The notes under the pieces: model-generated
The model's database searches: none
Told to the model about the DNA's origin: nothing
The model's input: the letters and a program-made list of their open reading frames with translations, nothing else
Shown here: positions 27,679 to 36,300 of the stretch, one piece after another
Position numbering within the stretch: the stretch's first letter is position 1
How the letters are laid out: the number at the start of each line of letters is the position of its first letter
NCBI RefSeq assembly: GCF_023954335.1
Contig: NZ_JAMLIE010000001.1
Location: forward strand, 2,046,001-2,110,000
From: Aquamicrobium sp.
GTDB taxonomy: Bacteria > Pseudomonadota > Alphaproteobacteria > Rhizobiales > Rhizobiaceae
Direction of reading: 5' to 3'
Length of the DNA stretch: 64,000 bases
Translations under genes and position numbers: made by a program

Positions 27679-27765
27679 GAAGGATTCCCGTGTTGCTGGC
27701 CCCCGCGCCTTGCGAAGGGCGCGGCGCGTTCGACAGTGACTGTCCGAGTCGCTATTAATCGTCCG

Positions 27766-28950
27766 ATGTTGAGCAAAGAACGCACGGAAGCAAGGGGAAC
27801 GGCGAAGGCCGGGCACGACCGCGCGCCCGCCATCGCTGTCGAGCGGGCGGACGGCGGCAAGGTCGTGACGCTTTCCGGCGTCTGGATCACGCGCTCGGTC
27901 TATCTCGTCGATGCCGGCGTGCGCGCCGTCGAGGCGGAGGCGGACGCCGGCGCGACCGTCATCGACATTTCGGCGGTGACGCGCATCGACACAGCCGGGG
28001 CCTGGCTCGTCGAGCGCCTGGCCGCGTCGCTGCGCGCCGCCGGCGCGTCCGTCGAGATACGCGGCGCCTCGCCCGCCGCGCAGATCCTGCTGCCGGCCGT
28101 GCGACCCGCGCTCGAAAAGGAGCCGCAGGAGACGAAAAAGCCCGGCTTCTTCGTCACCCGTTGGCTCGAATCGCTGGGGCGCTCGACAGAGAACGCCTGG
28201 AAGGATTTCCTCTACGCGATGGACATCCTCGGCGCGGCGATCCGCGGCGCGCAGATGAAGCTCGGGCGCGGTCACGCGGTCAACCCGGCCGCCATCTTCC
28301 ACCAGATCGACCGCATGGGCATCGGGGCGATCCCCGTCGTCGTCCTCATCTCCGCCATCGTCGGGGCCATCGTCGCCCAGCAGGGCGCCTACCAGCTGCG
28401 CTGGTTCGGGGCGGAGATCTTCATCGTCGATCTCGTCGGCATCCTGTCGCTGCGCGAGCTCGGCGTGCTTCTGACGGCGATCATGGTCGCCGGCCGCTCC
28501 GGCAGCGCCATCACCGCCGAGATCGGCTCGATGAAGATGCGCGAGGAGATCGACGCGCTGAAGGTGATCGGGCTGAACCCGATCGGCGTCCTGGTGTTCC
28601 CGCGCCTCGTCGCGCTGGTCGTCGCCGTTCCCTGCCTCACCGTCATCGCCAACGCCGCCTCGCTCGGCGGCGGGCTGCTGGTGAGCTGGGCCTATTCGGG
28701 CATCGCGCCGGAGACCTTCATCGACCGCCTGCATGCCGGCATCGACCTTTCCACCATCTTCGCCGGCCTTATCAAGGCCCCTTTCATGGCTATCGTCATC
28801 GGCATCGTCGCCTCGGTCGAAGGCATGAAGGTGGAAGGCAGCGCCGAATCGCTCGGCCGCCACGTCACCGCTTCGGTGGTGAAGTCCATCTTCGTCGTCA
28901 TCGTGCTCGACGGGCTGTTTGCCATGTTCTACGTGGCGATCGATTTCTAG
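27766..28950 (+). CDS. mlaE: MlaE-type ABC transporter permease with N-terminal STAS-like domain
   Basis: A 394-aa inner-membrane permease for MCE-type phospholipid transport between the membranes. Residues 20-120 form a STAS/MlaB-like domain (VVTLSGVWITRSV, VIDISAVTRIDTAGAWLVERL split here), fused to the MlaE permease (ISAIVGAIVAQQGAYQL, LRELGVLLTAIMVAGRSGSA, IGSMKMREEIDALKVIGL). In E. coli MlaB is a separate protein; the fusion is common in alphaproteobacteria. It heads a four-gene operon with mlaF, mlaD and a lipoprotein gene, with gaps of 7, 11 and 98 bp. Confidence 0.93.
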   Translation: MLSKERTEARGTAKAGHDRAPAIAVERADGGKVVTLSGVWITRSVYLVDAGVRAVEAEADAGATVIDISAVTRIDTAGAWLVERLAASLRAAGASVEIRGASPAAQILLPAVRPALEKEPQETKKPGFFVTRWLESLGRSTENAWKDFLYAMDILGAAIRGAQMKLGRGHAVNPAAIFHQIDRMGIGAIPVVVLISAIVGAIVAQQGAYQLRWFGAEIFIVDLVGILSLRELGVLLTAIMVAGRSGSAITAEIGSMKMREEIDALKVIGLNPIGVLVFPRLVALVVAVPCLTVIANAASLGGGLLVSWAYSGIAPETFIDRLHAGIDLSTIFAGLIKAPFMAIVIGIVASVEGMKVEGSAESLGRHVTASVVKSIFVVIVLDGLFAMFYVAIDF

Positions 28951-28957
28951 GGCGGGC

Positions 28958-29803
28958 ATGACGGGCAACGGCACAACCATGGAACGGGCCTCTCCCGACA
29001 CGGCCCCCGGCAACGGGGCGAGCGGCGAGGAGATCGTGCTGTCGGTGCGCGACGTCACCGTCGCCTTCGGCGAGAAGGTGGTGCTCGACCACCTGTCGCT
29101 CGACGTCTACCGCGGCGAGATCCTCGGCTTCGTCGGCGCGTCCGGCACCGGCAAGTCGGTGCTGCTGCGTACGGTGCTCGGCCTGACGCCGAAGCGGGGC
29201 GGCACCATCCACATCTTCGGCCACGACGTCGAGCGCCTCGACGACGGCGATCGGATGCTGGTCGACATGCGGCTCGGCGTCCTGTTCCAGCACGGCGCGC
29301 TGTTCTCGGCCCTGACGGTCAAGGAGAACATCCAGGTGCCGATGCGCGAGTATCTCGACCTGCCGCAGGCGCTGATGGACGAGCTCGCCCTGCTCAAGCT
29401 CGAGCTGGTCGGCCTGCCGTTCGACGCCGCCGACAAGCTGCCGTGGCAGCTTTCCGGCGGCATGATCAAGCGGGCGGGGCTGGCGCGGGCGCTGGCGCTC
29501 GACCCCGACATCGTCTTCCTCGACGAGCCGACCTCGGGTCTCGACCCGATCGGCGCGGCCGAATTCGACGATCTGGTGGCGAAGCTGCGCGACACGATGG
29601 GGCTGACCGTCTACATGGTGACGCACGATCTCGACAGCCTGTTCTCCGTCTGCGACCGCATCGCGGTCCTCGGCGGCAAGAAGGTGCTGGTCGAAGGTTC
29701 GATCGAGGACATGATGCAGGTCGAGGAACCGTGGGTGAAATCTTACTTTCGCGGCAAGCGGGCGCGGCGGATCGTTCCTCCGTCCGCAAGAGTTGAAGAT
29801 TAG
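28958..29803 (+). CDS. mlaF: MlaF-type ABC transporter ATPase
   Basis: A 281-aa ATP-binding subunit. Walker A is GASGTGKSVL, the signature is WQLSGGMIKRAGLARAL (the SGGM variant typical of MlaF), Walker B is DIVFLDEPTSGLDPIG, and the switch histidine lies in VTHDLDSLF. It energises lipid transport by the MlaE permease encoded 7 bp upstream. The ATG at 28958 is used here; a second ATG at 28979 is possible. The mlaD gene starts 11 bp after its stop. Confidence 0.93.
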   Translation: MTGNGTTMERASPDTAPGNGASGEEIVLSVRDVTVAFGEKVVLDHLSLDVYRGEILGFVGASGTGKSVLLRTVLGLTPKRGGTIHIFGHDVERLDDGDRMLVDMRLGVLFQHGALFSALTVKENIQVPMREYLDLPQALMDELALLKLELVGLPFDAADKLPWQLSGGMIKRAGLARALALDPDIVFLDEPTSGLDPIGAAEFDDLVAKLRDTMGLTVYMVTHDLDSLFSVCDRIAVLGGKKVLVEGSIEDMMQVEEPWVKSYFRGKRARRIVPPSARVED

Positions 29804-29814
29804 GGTAAGGACGG

Positions 29815-31188
29815 ATGGAGACACGCGCCAACTACGTCATGGTCGGCATCTTCACGCTGGTTACGGTGCTGGCGGCGTTCGGCTTCGTCTACTGGACGGC
29901 CGGCATCGGCGACCGCGGCGAGGTGTCGACGCTGCGCTTCCGCATCCACGGCTCCGCCTCCGGCCTCGTGCGCGGCTCGGTGGTGCTGTTCAACGGCGTC
30001 AAGGTGGGCGACGTCACCCGCGTCTATATCGACGTGTCGAACCCCTCGGTCGCCATCGCCGACGCACAGGTCGACCGGCTGACGCCGGTGACGCGCTCGA
30101 CGCAGGCCGATGTCGGCCTCGCCGGCCTGACGGGCCAGGCCAACATCGAGATGCGCGGCGGCAACCCGGCCGAGCCGAACCTGCTCGACCTCGCCGAGGC
30201 CGAGGACACCATCGCCGAACTGACCGCCAACCCCTCCGCCGTCGCCAACCTCCTGGAAAGCGCGCAGAGCATCTTCGTGCGCGCCGATGCGGTGCTGTCC
30301 CAGCTGGAAGGCTTCGCGACCGACGCCCGCGGGCCGCTGACCGAGACGCTGAGGAACGCCGAGAAGTTCACCGCCGCGCTCGGCGACAATGCCGAGTCCA
30401 TCGACGAGTTCCTCGCCAGCGTCGGCACGCTGTCGGAATCGCTGACCGCCGTGTCGGGGCGTCTCGATTCGACGCTCACCGCCGCCGAGGACCTCATCAA
30501 CTCGGTCGACCGCGAGCAGGTGAAGGCGACCGTCGCCAATGTCGAGCAGTTCACGCAGCGCCTCAACGACGCCACCACCAACATCGACCGCATCATGAAA
30601 GGCGTGGAGGAGGGCGTGGCCTCGATCTCGACCTTCACCGCGTCCGCCAACGAGACGCTGTCGAAGGTCGACACCATCATCGAAAGCGTCGATCCGGCCG
30701 CCGTGCGCACGGCGCTGACCAATTTCGAGCAGGCGAGCACCACCGTCAACGCCGCCGTCAACGACATCGGCAAGGTGGCCGAGAAGGTCGGCAACCGCGC
30801 CGAGGACATCGACGCCATCGTCACCGACGCGCGCCAGCTTTCCGCGCGCCTCGCCCAGGCGTCGGAGCGTATCGACGGCATCCTCGTCAAGGTCGACAAC
30901 CTGCTCGGCTCCGACGACGCCGGCGGCCTGATGGCGGAGGCATCGGAAACGCTGAAGGCGTTCCGCGAGGTGGCCGCCACGCTGAACGCGCGCATGGGCA
31001 CCATCACCGACGGGCTGGCGCGCTTCTCCGGCCAGGGCCTGCGCGACGTCGAGGCGCTGGTGCGCGATTCGCGCCGCTCGATCACCCGCATCGAGCAGGC
31101 GATCACCGATCTGGAGCGCAATCCGCAGCGCATCCTGAGCGGCGGGGCCGGCGCGGTTCGGGAACATGACGGCCGGTCGCGGCGTTGA
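29815..31188 (+). CDS. mlaD: MlaD-family MCE protein with long coiled-coil tail
   Basis: A 457-aa single-span protein anchored in the inner membrane by residues 8-28 (VMVGIFTLVTVLAAFGFVYW). Residues about 38-118 form the MCE domain (SGLVRGSVVLFNGVKVGDV). The remaining 330 residues are long helical repeats rich in heptads (LDSTLTAAEDLINSVDRE, AVNDIGKVAEKVGNRAED), much longer than E. coli MlaD (183 aa) and closer to the tube- or needle-forming MCE proteins, so it may span part of the periplasm. It binds lipid as part of the complex with MlaE and MlaF. A TAAGGA site precedes the ATG. Confidence 0.92.
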   Translation: METRANYVMVGIFTLVTVLAAFGFVYWTAGIGDRGEVSTLRFRIHGSASGLVRGSVVLFNGVKVGDVTRVYIDVSNPSVAIADAQVDRLTPVTRSTQADVGLAGLTGQANIEMRGGNPAEPNLLDLAEAEDTIAELTANPSAVANLLESAQSIFVRADAVLSQLEGFATDARGPLTETLRNAEKFTAALGDNAESIDEFLASVGTLSESLTAVSGRLDSTLTAAEDLINSVDREQVKATVANVEQFTQRLNDATTNIDRIMKGVEEGVASISTFTASANETLSKVDTIIESVDPAAVRTALTNFEQASTTVNAAVNDIGKVAEKVGNRAEDIDAIVTDARQLSARLAQASERIDGILVKVDNLLGSDDAGGLMAEASETLKAFREVAATLNARMGTITDGLARFSGQGLRDVEALVRDSRRSITRIEQAITDLERNPQRILSGGAGAVREHDGRSRR

Positions 31189-31286
31189 CATCGGCGCGGC
31201 GCCCCTCCACAACGAAGCCTCGGCTTTCGCTGCATGAGGGGTGCGGCGGGACGGGTAAAGGTACGGGTTCGGCAGCGGTCGGCACT

Positions 31287-31889
31287 ATGGTTCGCGTAAA
31301 ATTCGCCACATTCCTGCTTGCCGTCGCGGCCCTGACCGGCTGCGCGGCGCTGCCCGGCGGCGGCCCCGCGCCGCTCGACACCTACGACCTGACCTCGATC
31401 TCCGCCGAAGCGGCCGGGCCGAAGCGCGGCCGGATGCAGATCCTGGTGGCCGAGCCCGACGCGCTCAAGGCGCTCGACGGCGAGAACGTCGTCGTGCGCC
31501 CGTCGGCCGGCTCCGTCGAGTTCCTCAAGGGCGCGCAATGGGCCGACAGGCTGCCGCGCGTGGTGCAGGCGCGGCTGGTCGAGGCGTTGCAGGCCACGGG
31601 TAGGCTCGGCGGCGTCGGCAAGCCGGGCGAGGGGCTGGCCATCGACTATCAAGTCGTCACCGAAATCCGCGCCTTCGAGGTGCGGCTCGACGGCGCGCCG
31701 CGCGCCGAGGTCGCGCTCTACGTCAAGCTGCTCAACGACCGCAACGGCGTGGTGCGCGCCGCGCGCGCCTTCTCCGCCTCCGCGCCGCTTGGCGGCGGCG
31801 CCGGCAACGATGCCTACGTCGCCGCGCTCGACCGCGCCTTCGCCGAGGTGGTGCGCGAGCTGGTCCCGTGGGTGCTCGGCGCGGTCTGA
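31287..31889 (+). CDS. ABC-type transport auxiliary lipoprotein (PqiC/YmbA-like)
   Basis: A 200-aa lipoprotein; the lipobox is AVAALTGCAAL with the lipidated Cys at about residue 19. The rest matches the ABC-transport auxiliary family that includes PqiC: TYDLTSI, LVAEPDALKALDGENVVVR, WADRLPRVVQARLVEAL and IDYQVVTEIRAFEVR. It probably sits in the outer membrane as the distal partner of the MCE tube. Position as the last gene of the mla operon supports this. The ATG at 31287 puts the signal peptide at the N-terminus. Confidence 0.87.
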   Translation: MVRVKFATFLLAVAALTGCAALPGGGPAPLDTYDLTSISAEAAGPKRGRMQILVAEPDALKALDGENVVVRPSAGSVEFLKGAQWADRLPRVVQARLVEALQATGRLGGVGKPGEGLAIDYQVVTEIRAFEVRLDGAPRAEVALYVKLLNDRNGVVRAARAFSASAPLGGGAGNDAYVAALDRAFAEVVRELVPWVLGAV

Positions 31890-31972
31890 TCCGCCACGGC
31901 ATCAATATAAAAGTTCACTTTTTGTTCCGATCTGCTATTCTCCCGCCTGGAAACCGTCCGCGGGAGAGGGAC

Positions 31973-32815
31973 ATGCTGGACCAGAGGGAAAAATTCGAGC
32001 GGTTCAGGGCGCTGCATGCGGGCACGCGCGCCTTCGTCATTCCCAATCCGTGGGACGCCGGCTCCGCCCGCCTGCTGGCGAGCCTCGGCTTCGAGGCCCT
32101 TGCCACCACCAGCGCCGGCTATGCCTTCTCGAAGGGCAAGCTCGATTCCTTCGCCGGCCTCGAGCGCGACGAGATTCTCGCCAACGCGGCCGAGATCGTC
32201 GCCGCGACCGACCTGCCGGTGTCGGCCGATCTCGAGGACGGCTTCGGGGCGGCCCCCGAAACCTGCGCCGAGACCGTCGCTCTCGCCTGCGGCATCGGGC
32301 TCGTCGGCGGCTCGATCGAGGATGCGACGTGCGATCCGGCTTCGCCGATCTACGAGCTGCCGCTGGCTGTCGAGCGCGTCCGGGCGGCCGCCGAAGCCGC
32401 GCGCGGCCTGCCTTTCCTGCTGACCGCGCGGGCCGAGAACTTCCTGTGGGACCGGCCCGACCTCGACGACACGATCGAAAGGCTGCAAGCCTTCTCCGCC
32501 GCCGGCGCGGACGTGCTCTACGCGCCGGGCCTGCCCGATCTCGACGCCATCCGCACGGTCTGCGCCGCCGTCGACAAGCCGGTCAACGTGGTCATGGGCC
32601 TGAAGGGCCCGCGCTTTTCCGTCGACGAGCTCTCCGACGCCGGCGTGCGCCGCATCAGCGTCGGCGGCTCCTTCGCCCGCGCCGCGCTCGGCGCCCTGAT
32701 GCGCGCCGCGCAGGAAGTCCGGACCGCCGGCACCTTCGATTACGCCGCGGACGCTCTGCCCGCCGCCACCGTCGCCGCCCTGATGTCGCGGGAAAAGCGC
32801 AGCGGAAGGGGGTGA
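31973..32815 (+). CDS. Isocitrate lyase/PEP mutase superfamily protein
   Basis: A 280-aa TIM-barrel enzyme. The family features are FVIPNPWDAGSARLLA, ALATTSAGYAFSKG, LPVSADLEDGFG (metal-binding acidic residues), GGSIEDAT and FLLTARAENFLW. Members include 2-methylisocitrate lyases, oxaloacetate hydrolases and PEP mutases; the cysteine motif KKCGH of true isocitrate lyases is absent, so the substrate is open. It starts with a GGGAGAGGGAC ribosome site and an ATG at 31973. An AT-rich stretch (31900-31945) before it may hold its promoter, separate from the mla operon. Confidence 0.88.
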   Translation: MLDQREKFERFRALHAGTRAFVIPNPWDAGSARLLASLGFEALATTSAGYAFSKGKLDSFAGLERDEILANAAEIVAATDLPVSADLEDGFGAAPETCAETVALACGIGLVGGSIEDATCDPASPIYELPLAVERVRAAAEAARGLPFLLTARAENFLWDRPDLDDTIERLQAFSAAGADVLYAPGLPDLDAIRTVCAAVDKPVNVVMGLKGPRFSVDELSDAGVRRISVGGSFARAALGALMRAAQEVRTAGTFDYAADALPAATVAALMSREKRSGRG

Positions 32816-32904
32816 GTCGCAGCCTTGGTCCTTCTACCGGCCAAGCGACGGCGACTACCACATTCGACCCGGATCCGTCCGTGCTGCCCCTCACTTGCCT
32901 GCCG

Positions 32905-33160
32905 GCATCCTCTCCCCGTGAACGGGGAGAAGGTGCCCGAAGGGCGGATGAGGGGCGGCGCAGGCGTCCGCATGCTGCGCGGCGCTGATGAGACGAAAGC
33001 GATAGCACGGCAAAGCCGGCGCTGATCCCTCACCGGCTCGCTGCGCTCGCCACCCCTCCCCGGAGGGGAGAGGAAAAGCCCAAGCTCGATAAACGCTGCC
33101 TCTTTCCTCTCCCCTGTGGGGAGAGGTGGCCCGAAGGGCCGGTGAGGAGTTGGCGCAGAC
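32905..33160. repeat. Cluster of CTCTCCCC/GGGGAGAG intergenic palindromes
   Basis: Three hairpins lie in the gap 32816-33374, which holds no gene I can support. They are TCTCCCC(32911-32917)/GGGGAGA(32924-32930), the CCCCTCCCCGGAGGGG region near 33053-33069, and CCTCTCCCC(33106-33114)/GGGGAGAGG(33118-33126), the last with a 3-nt loop. They are linked to the phrases CCCGAAGGG and GGTGAGG, which also form outer complementary arms. This is a known style of dispersed repeat in rhizobia-related genomes. Confidence 0.65.
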
Positions 33161-33323
33161 CGTGCCGGAAGCTCGAAGCCGCCTGATGATTGCTGCGGCC
33201 GGAAACGCGGCGGGACCGGTCGCACCCGGCCGAAAACGGGTTCTTCGATGACCGGCGCAGGGAGTTCAGGCCGCTTCCGTTCGTTCCGCAGGCGAGCCCG
33301 TGCGGCCGGCCGCCTCCTTCCCA

Positions 33324-33352
33324 ACAAAAAGGCGGGCCACGAGGCCCGCCTT
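33324..33352 (-). terminator. Rho-independent terminator of the growth-pole protein gene
   Basis: Read on the minus strand, AAGGCGGGCC pairs with GGCCCGCCTT across a 4-nt loop (stem 33329-33338 with 33343-33352), followed by a T-run (A-run 33325-33330 on the plus strand). It lies 22 bp after the stop codon at 33375. Confidence 0.85.
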
Positions 33353-33374
33353 CTTCATGTGGCGATCCGGCCGC

Positions 33375-36300
33375 TTATTTCAGCCGGCCGCTCGCGTGGG
33401 CCAGCATGGTGTAGACCTTGCCGGTGTCGGAGGTCAGGTAGGTCTGGGTCATGATGTTGTCGCGGTCGTTGCGGCCGACATCCTGCAAGAGCTTCTCGAA
33501 ATCGCGGCAATAGCGGTCCACGGCGGCGCGGAACTCCGAATCCGCGGCGTACTTGCGGCGGATTTCCTCAAAAGTCTGCTGGCCCTTCAGCGTGTAGAGC
33601 CGGCGCGTGAACACGTTGCGCTCGCCGTTGCGGTAGCGGTTCCACAATTCGATGGAGGCCTCGTGGTCGATGGCGCGGGCGATGTCCACCGACAGCGAAT
33701 TGAGCGACTCGACGACGTGGAGCGGCGAGCGCTCCGGCGCGGCCGGCCCGGAGGATTGCTTGGGGGCCGGCTCCGCGCGCGTCTCGTCACGCTCGGCGCC
33801 GCGCAGCAGGTCCTTGACCCAGCCACCGCCCTGCGGGCCTTGCGGGGCCTGCGGCGCGCGCTCCTGCACGGCCGCCCCGCCATGGCTGCCGCGCAGCGGC
33901 GTGTCGGCGAACGGCGCCGGTGCCGGCGGCGACAGCGGGGGCGGGGGCGGGGGAGCCAGCGTCGGCGCGGGCGCGGACGGGCCGAGGCCGCGCGCCGGCC
34001 TGCGCTCCGAGGCGTCGAAGGCGCGGCCGGACTTGGCGACGATCTCGGCCAGCTCCTTCAGCGCGTTGATCTGCTCGCTGACGGCACGGCGCATGGCGGT
34101 GGTGGACTGCTTGGTCTCCTCCGGCAGCTCCATCACGCCCTTCTTGACCTCGGCGCGGGTCTGCTCCAGCTCGCCGCGGATCGTGCCGGCGGTGCGGCGG
34201 ATTTCCTCGGTCGCCTCGGCGAAGCGCGTGGTGGCGCTCTCGACCGCCTCGGCGATCGCGGCGCGGATCTGCTCGGTCGAGGTGCGGGTGCGCCCTTCCG
34301 CCTTCTCCAGCGCCCGGCCGACCAGGTCCTCGAAGGAGCGCATGACCCCTTCGATCTCGCGCGACTTGCCGACGAGGCCCGAGGCGAGGCTTTCGAGCGC
34401 CTGCTGGCGGCCGTCGAAGGTGGCGGCGAGGTCGTTCTGCGCCGAGCCGAGCAGGTCGTTGGCCGATTGCAGGACGCGCGCATGCTCGTCGAAGCGCGCG
34501 GCGATGCCGGCGACGTCCTTGAGCGTCGAGGAGGACAGCTCGGTCAGGCGGCCGGCATTGGCGTCGATCAGGCGGGCGGAGGAGGCGAAGGACTGCGCCG
34601 CCTTCTCCGTGTTGGTAGCGAAGCGCTCGGCCGTGCCGACGATCTTGTCGTCGAGCTCGGAGAGGTTGCCCGCCGCCATGTCGACGAGCTGGCCCAGCCT
34701 CTCGTTCGAGGCGGTGAGGCGGTCGAGCAGGGCGTTGACGCTGCCGGCGAGGCTGCTCGAGGCGGAATCGACGGCGGTGAGCGTCTCGGCGGTGCGCGTG
34801 GCGAGCGCGTTGACCAGCGCCGCGTTCTGCTGGCGCAGGCGCTCCGCCGCCTGTTCGGTGGCGATCTCGAGGCTGCGCTGCAGCTCGCCGCCGCTTTCGG
34901 CCAGCCGGTCGACCAGCGGCGCGGCGTTCTCGTCGAGAATGCGCGACAGCTCGCTGGAGCGCGCGGCGAGAAGCGAGTTCAATTCGCGCGTCCGGTCGTC
35001 GATGGTCGCGGCGACCTGCGAGGCCGACTGGCCGATCCGGTCGTTGACGGCCTCGAACGTGCCGGCGAGCGTCTCGGCGCGGGCGGCGAGGTTGGCCTCG
35101 GCCGCGGCGACGTGGCTCGACAGCGCCTCGCCCAGCTCGACCGCGCCGATGCCGAGGCGCTGCTGCGCGCCGGTGATGGCGCCGTCGATGCGCGCGGCGA
35201 TGGCGTTGGCCTGCTCGTCGAGCCGCGCCGCGGTGAGCTGGGTGCGGGCGGCGATGGTCTCGTCGGCCCTGGCGAAGGCCTCGGCGAACTCCTCGGCCCG
35301 GCCGGCCATGCGCCCGTCCGCGGCGTCGATGGTGGCGGTGATGTCGGCTGCGCGCGCAGCGAACAGGCCGGCCGCGTTGTCGGCATGGTTGCGAAGCTGC
35401 TCGCCGGCGGCCAGCGTGTTCTCGGCGATGCGGCGGCCGGCTGCGTCGAACATCTGCTCGAACGTGCCGAGGCGGTTGCCGAGCTTCTCTTCCATATCGG
35501 CCGAGCGCGAGTCGAGCGCGTGGACGATGGCGTCGGTGCGTGCGCCGAGGGTCTGCGCGATCTGTGCGGTGCGGGCGCCGAGCGTCTGCTCGATCTCTGC
35601 AGTACGGGCGCCGAGCACTTGCTCGATCTCGCTGGTGCGGGCGCCGAGCGCCTGCTCCATCTCGGCCGTGCGCGCGCCGAGCACCTCGGCCGCTTCCCCG
35701 GCGCGGGCGCCGAGGGCGTCGACCATGGCGTCCGTGCGCTCGCCGAGGGTACGGGCGATCTCGCCGGTGCGGGCGAGAAGCCGCGCATCCGCGTCGGCCG
35801 CGACCTTGCCCGCCTCTTCGCCCAGCGTCGCCGTGACTTCGAGCACCTTCTCGCGCAGCGAGCCGGCCAGCGCCACGGCGCTGTTCTCCAGCGCGCCGCG
35901 GACCCGCTCGACGCCGATGCCGAGCGCGCTTTCCATGGTGCGGGTGCGCTCCTCGATGACCCCGGCCTGACGGGTGAACGCATCCTCGATCCGGGCGACG
36001 TCCTCGCCCAGCGCGTTGCGGACATCCTCGGCGCGGGCGGCGAGGGTGGTCTCCAGCGTGTGCGTATGCGAGGCGATGATGCCGCTCTGCTCGGCGACGA
36101 CGTTCTCGATGCGGGCGACGTCCTGGGCGAGCGCATTGCGCACGTCGTCGGCGCGGGCGGCGAGAGTGGTCTCCAGCGTGCGCGTGTGCGAGGCGATGAT
36201 GCCGCTCTGCTCGGCAACGACGTTCTCGATGCGGGCAACATCCTGGGCGAGCGCATTGCGCACGTCCTCGGTGCGGGCGGCGAGGGTGGTCTCCAGCGTG

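Noticed and set aside
22033..27765. A plus-strand open frame of more than 1900 codons upstream of mlaE
   Set aside because: It is antisense to maeB, the FAH-family and epimerase genes and even crosses the O-antigen-ligase-like gene in another frame. Its composition is Arg/Asp/His-rich, as expected from the mirror of GC-rich codons. Only the part from 27766 on (mlaE) is real.
31185..31286. An N-terminal extension of the Mla-associated lipoprotein
   Set aside because: It would place about 34 residues before the lipoprotein signal and so spoil export; the ATG at 31287 gives a normal signal peptide and lipobox.
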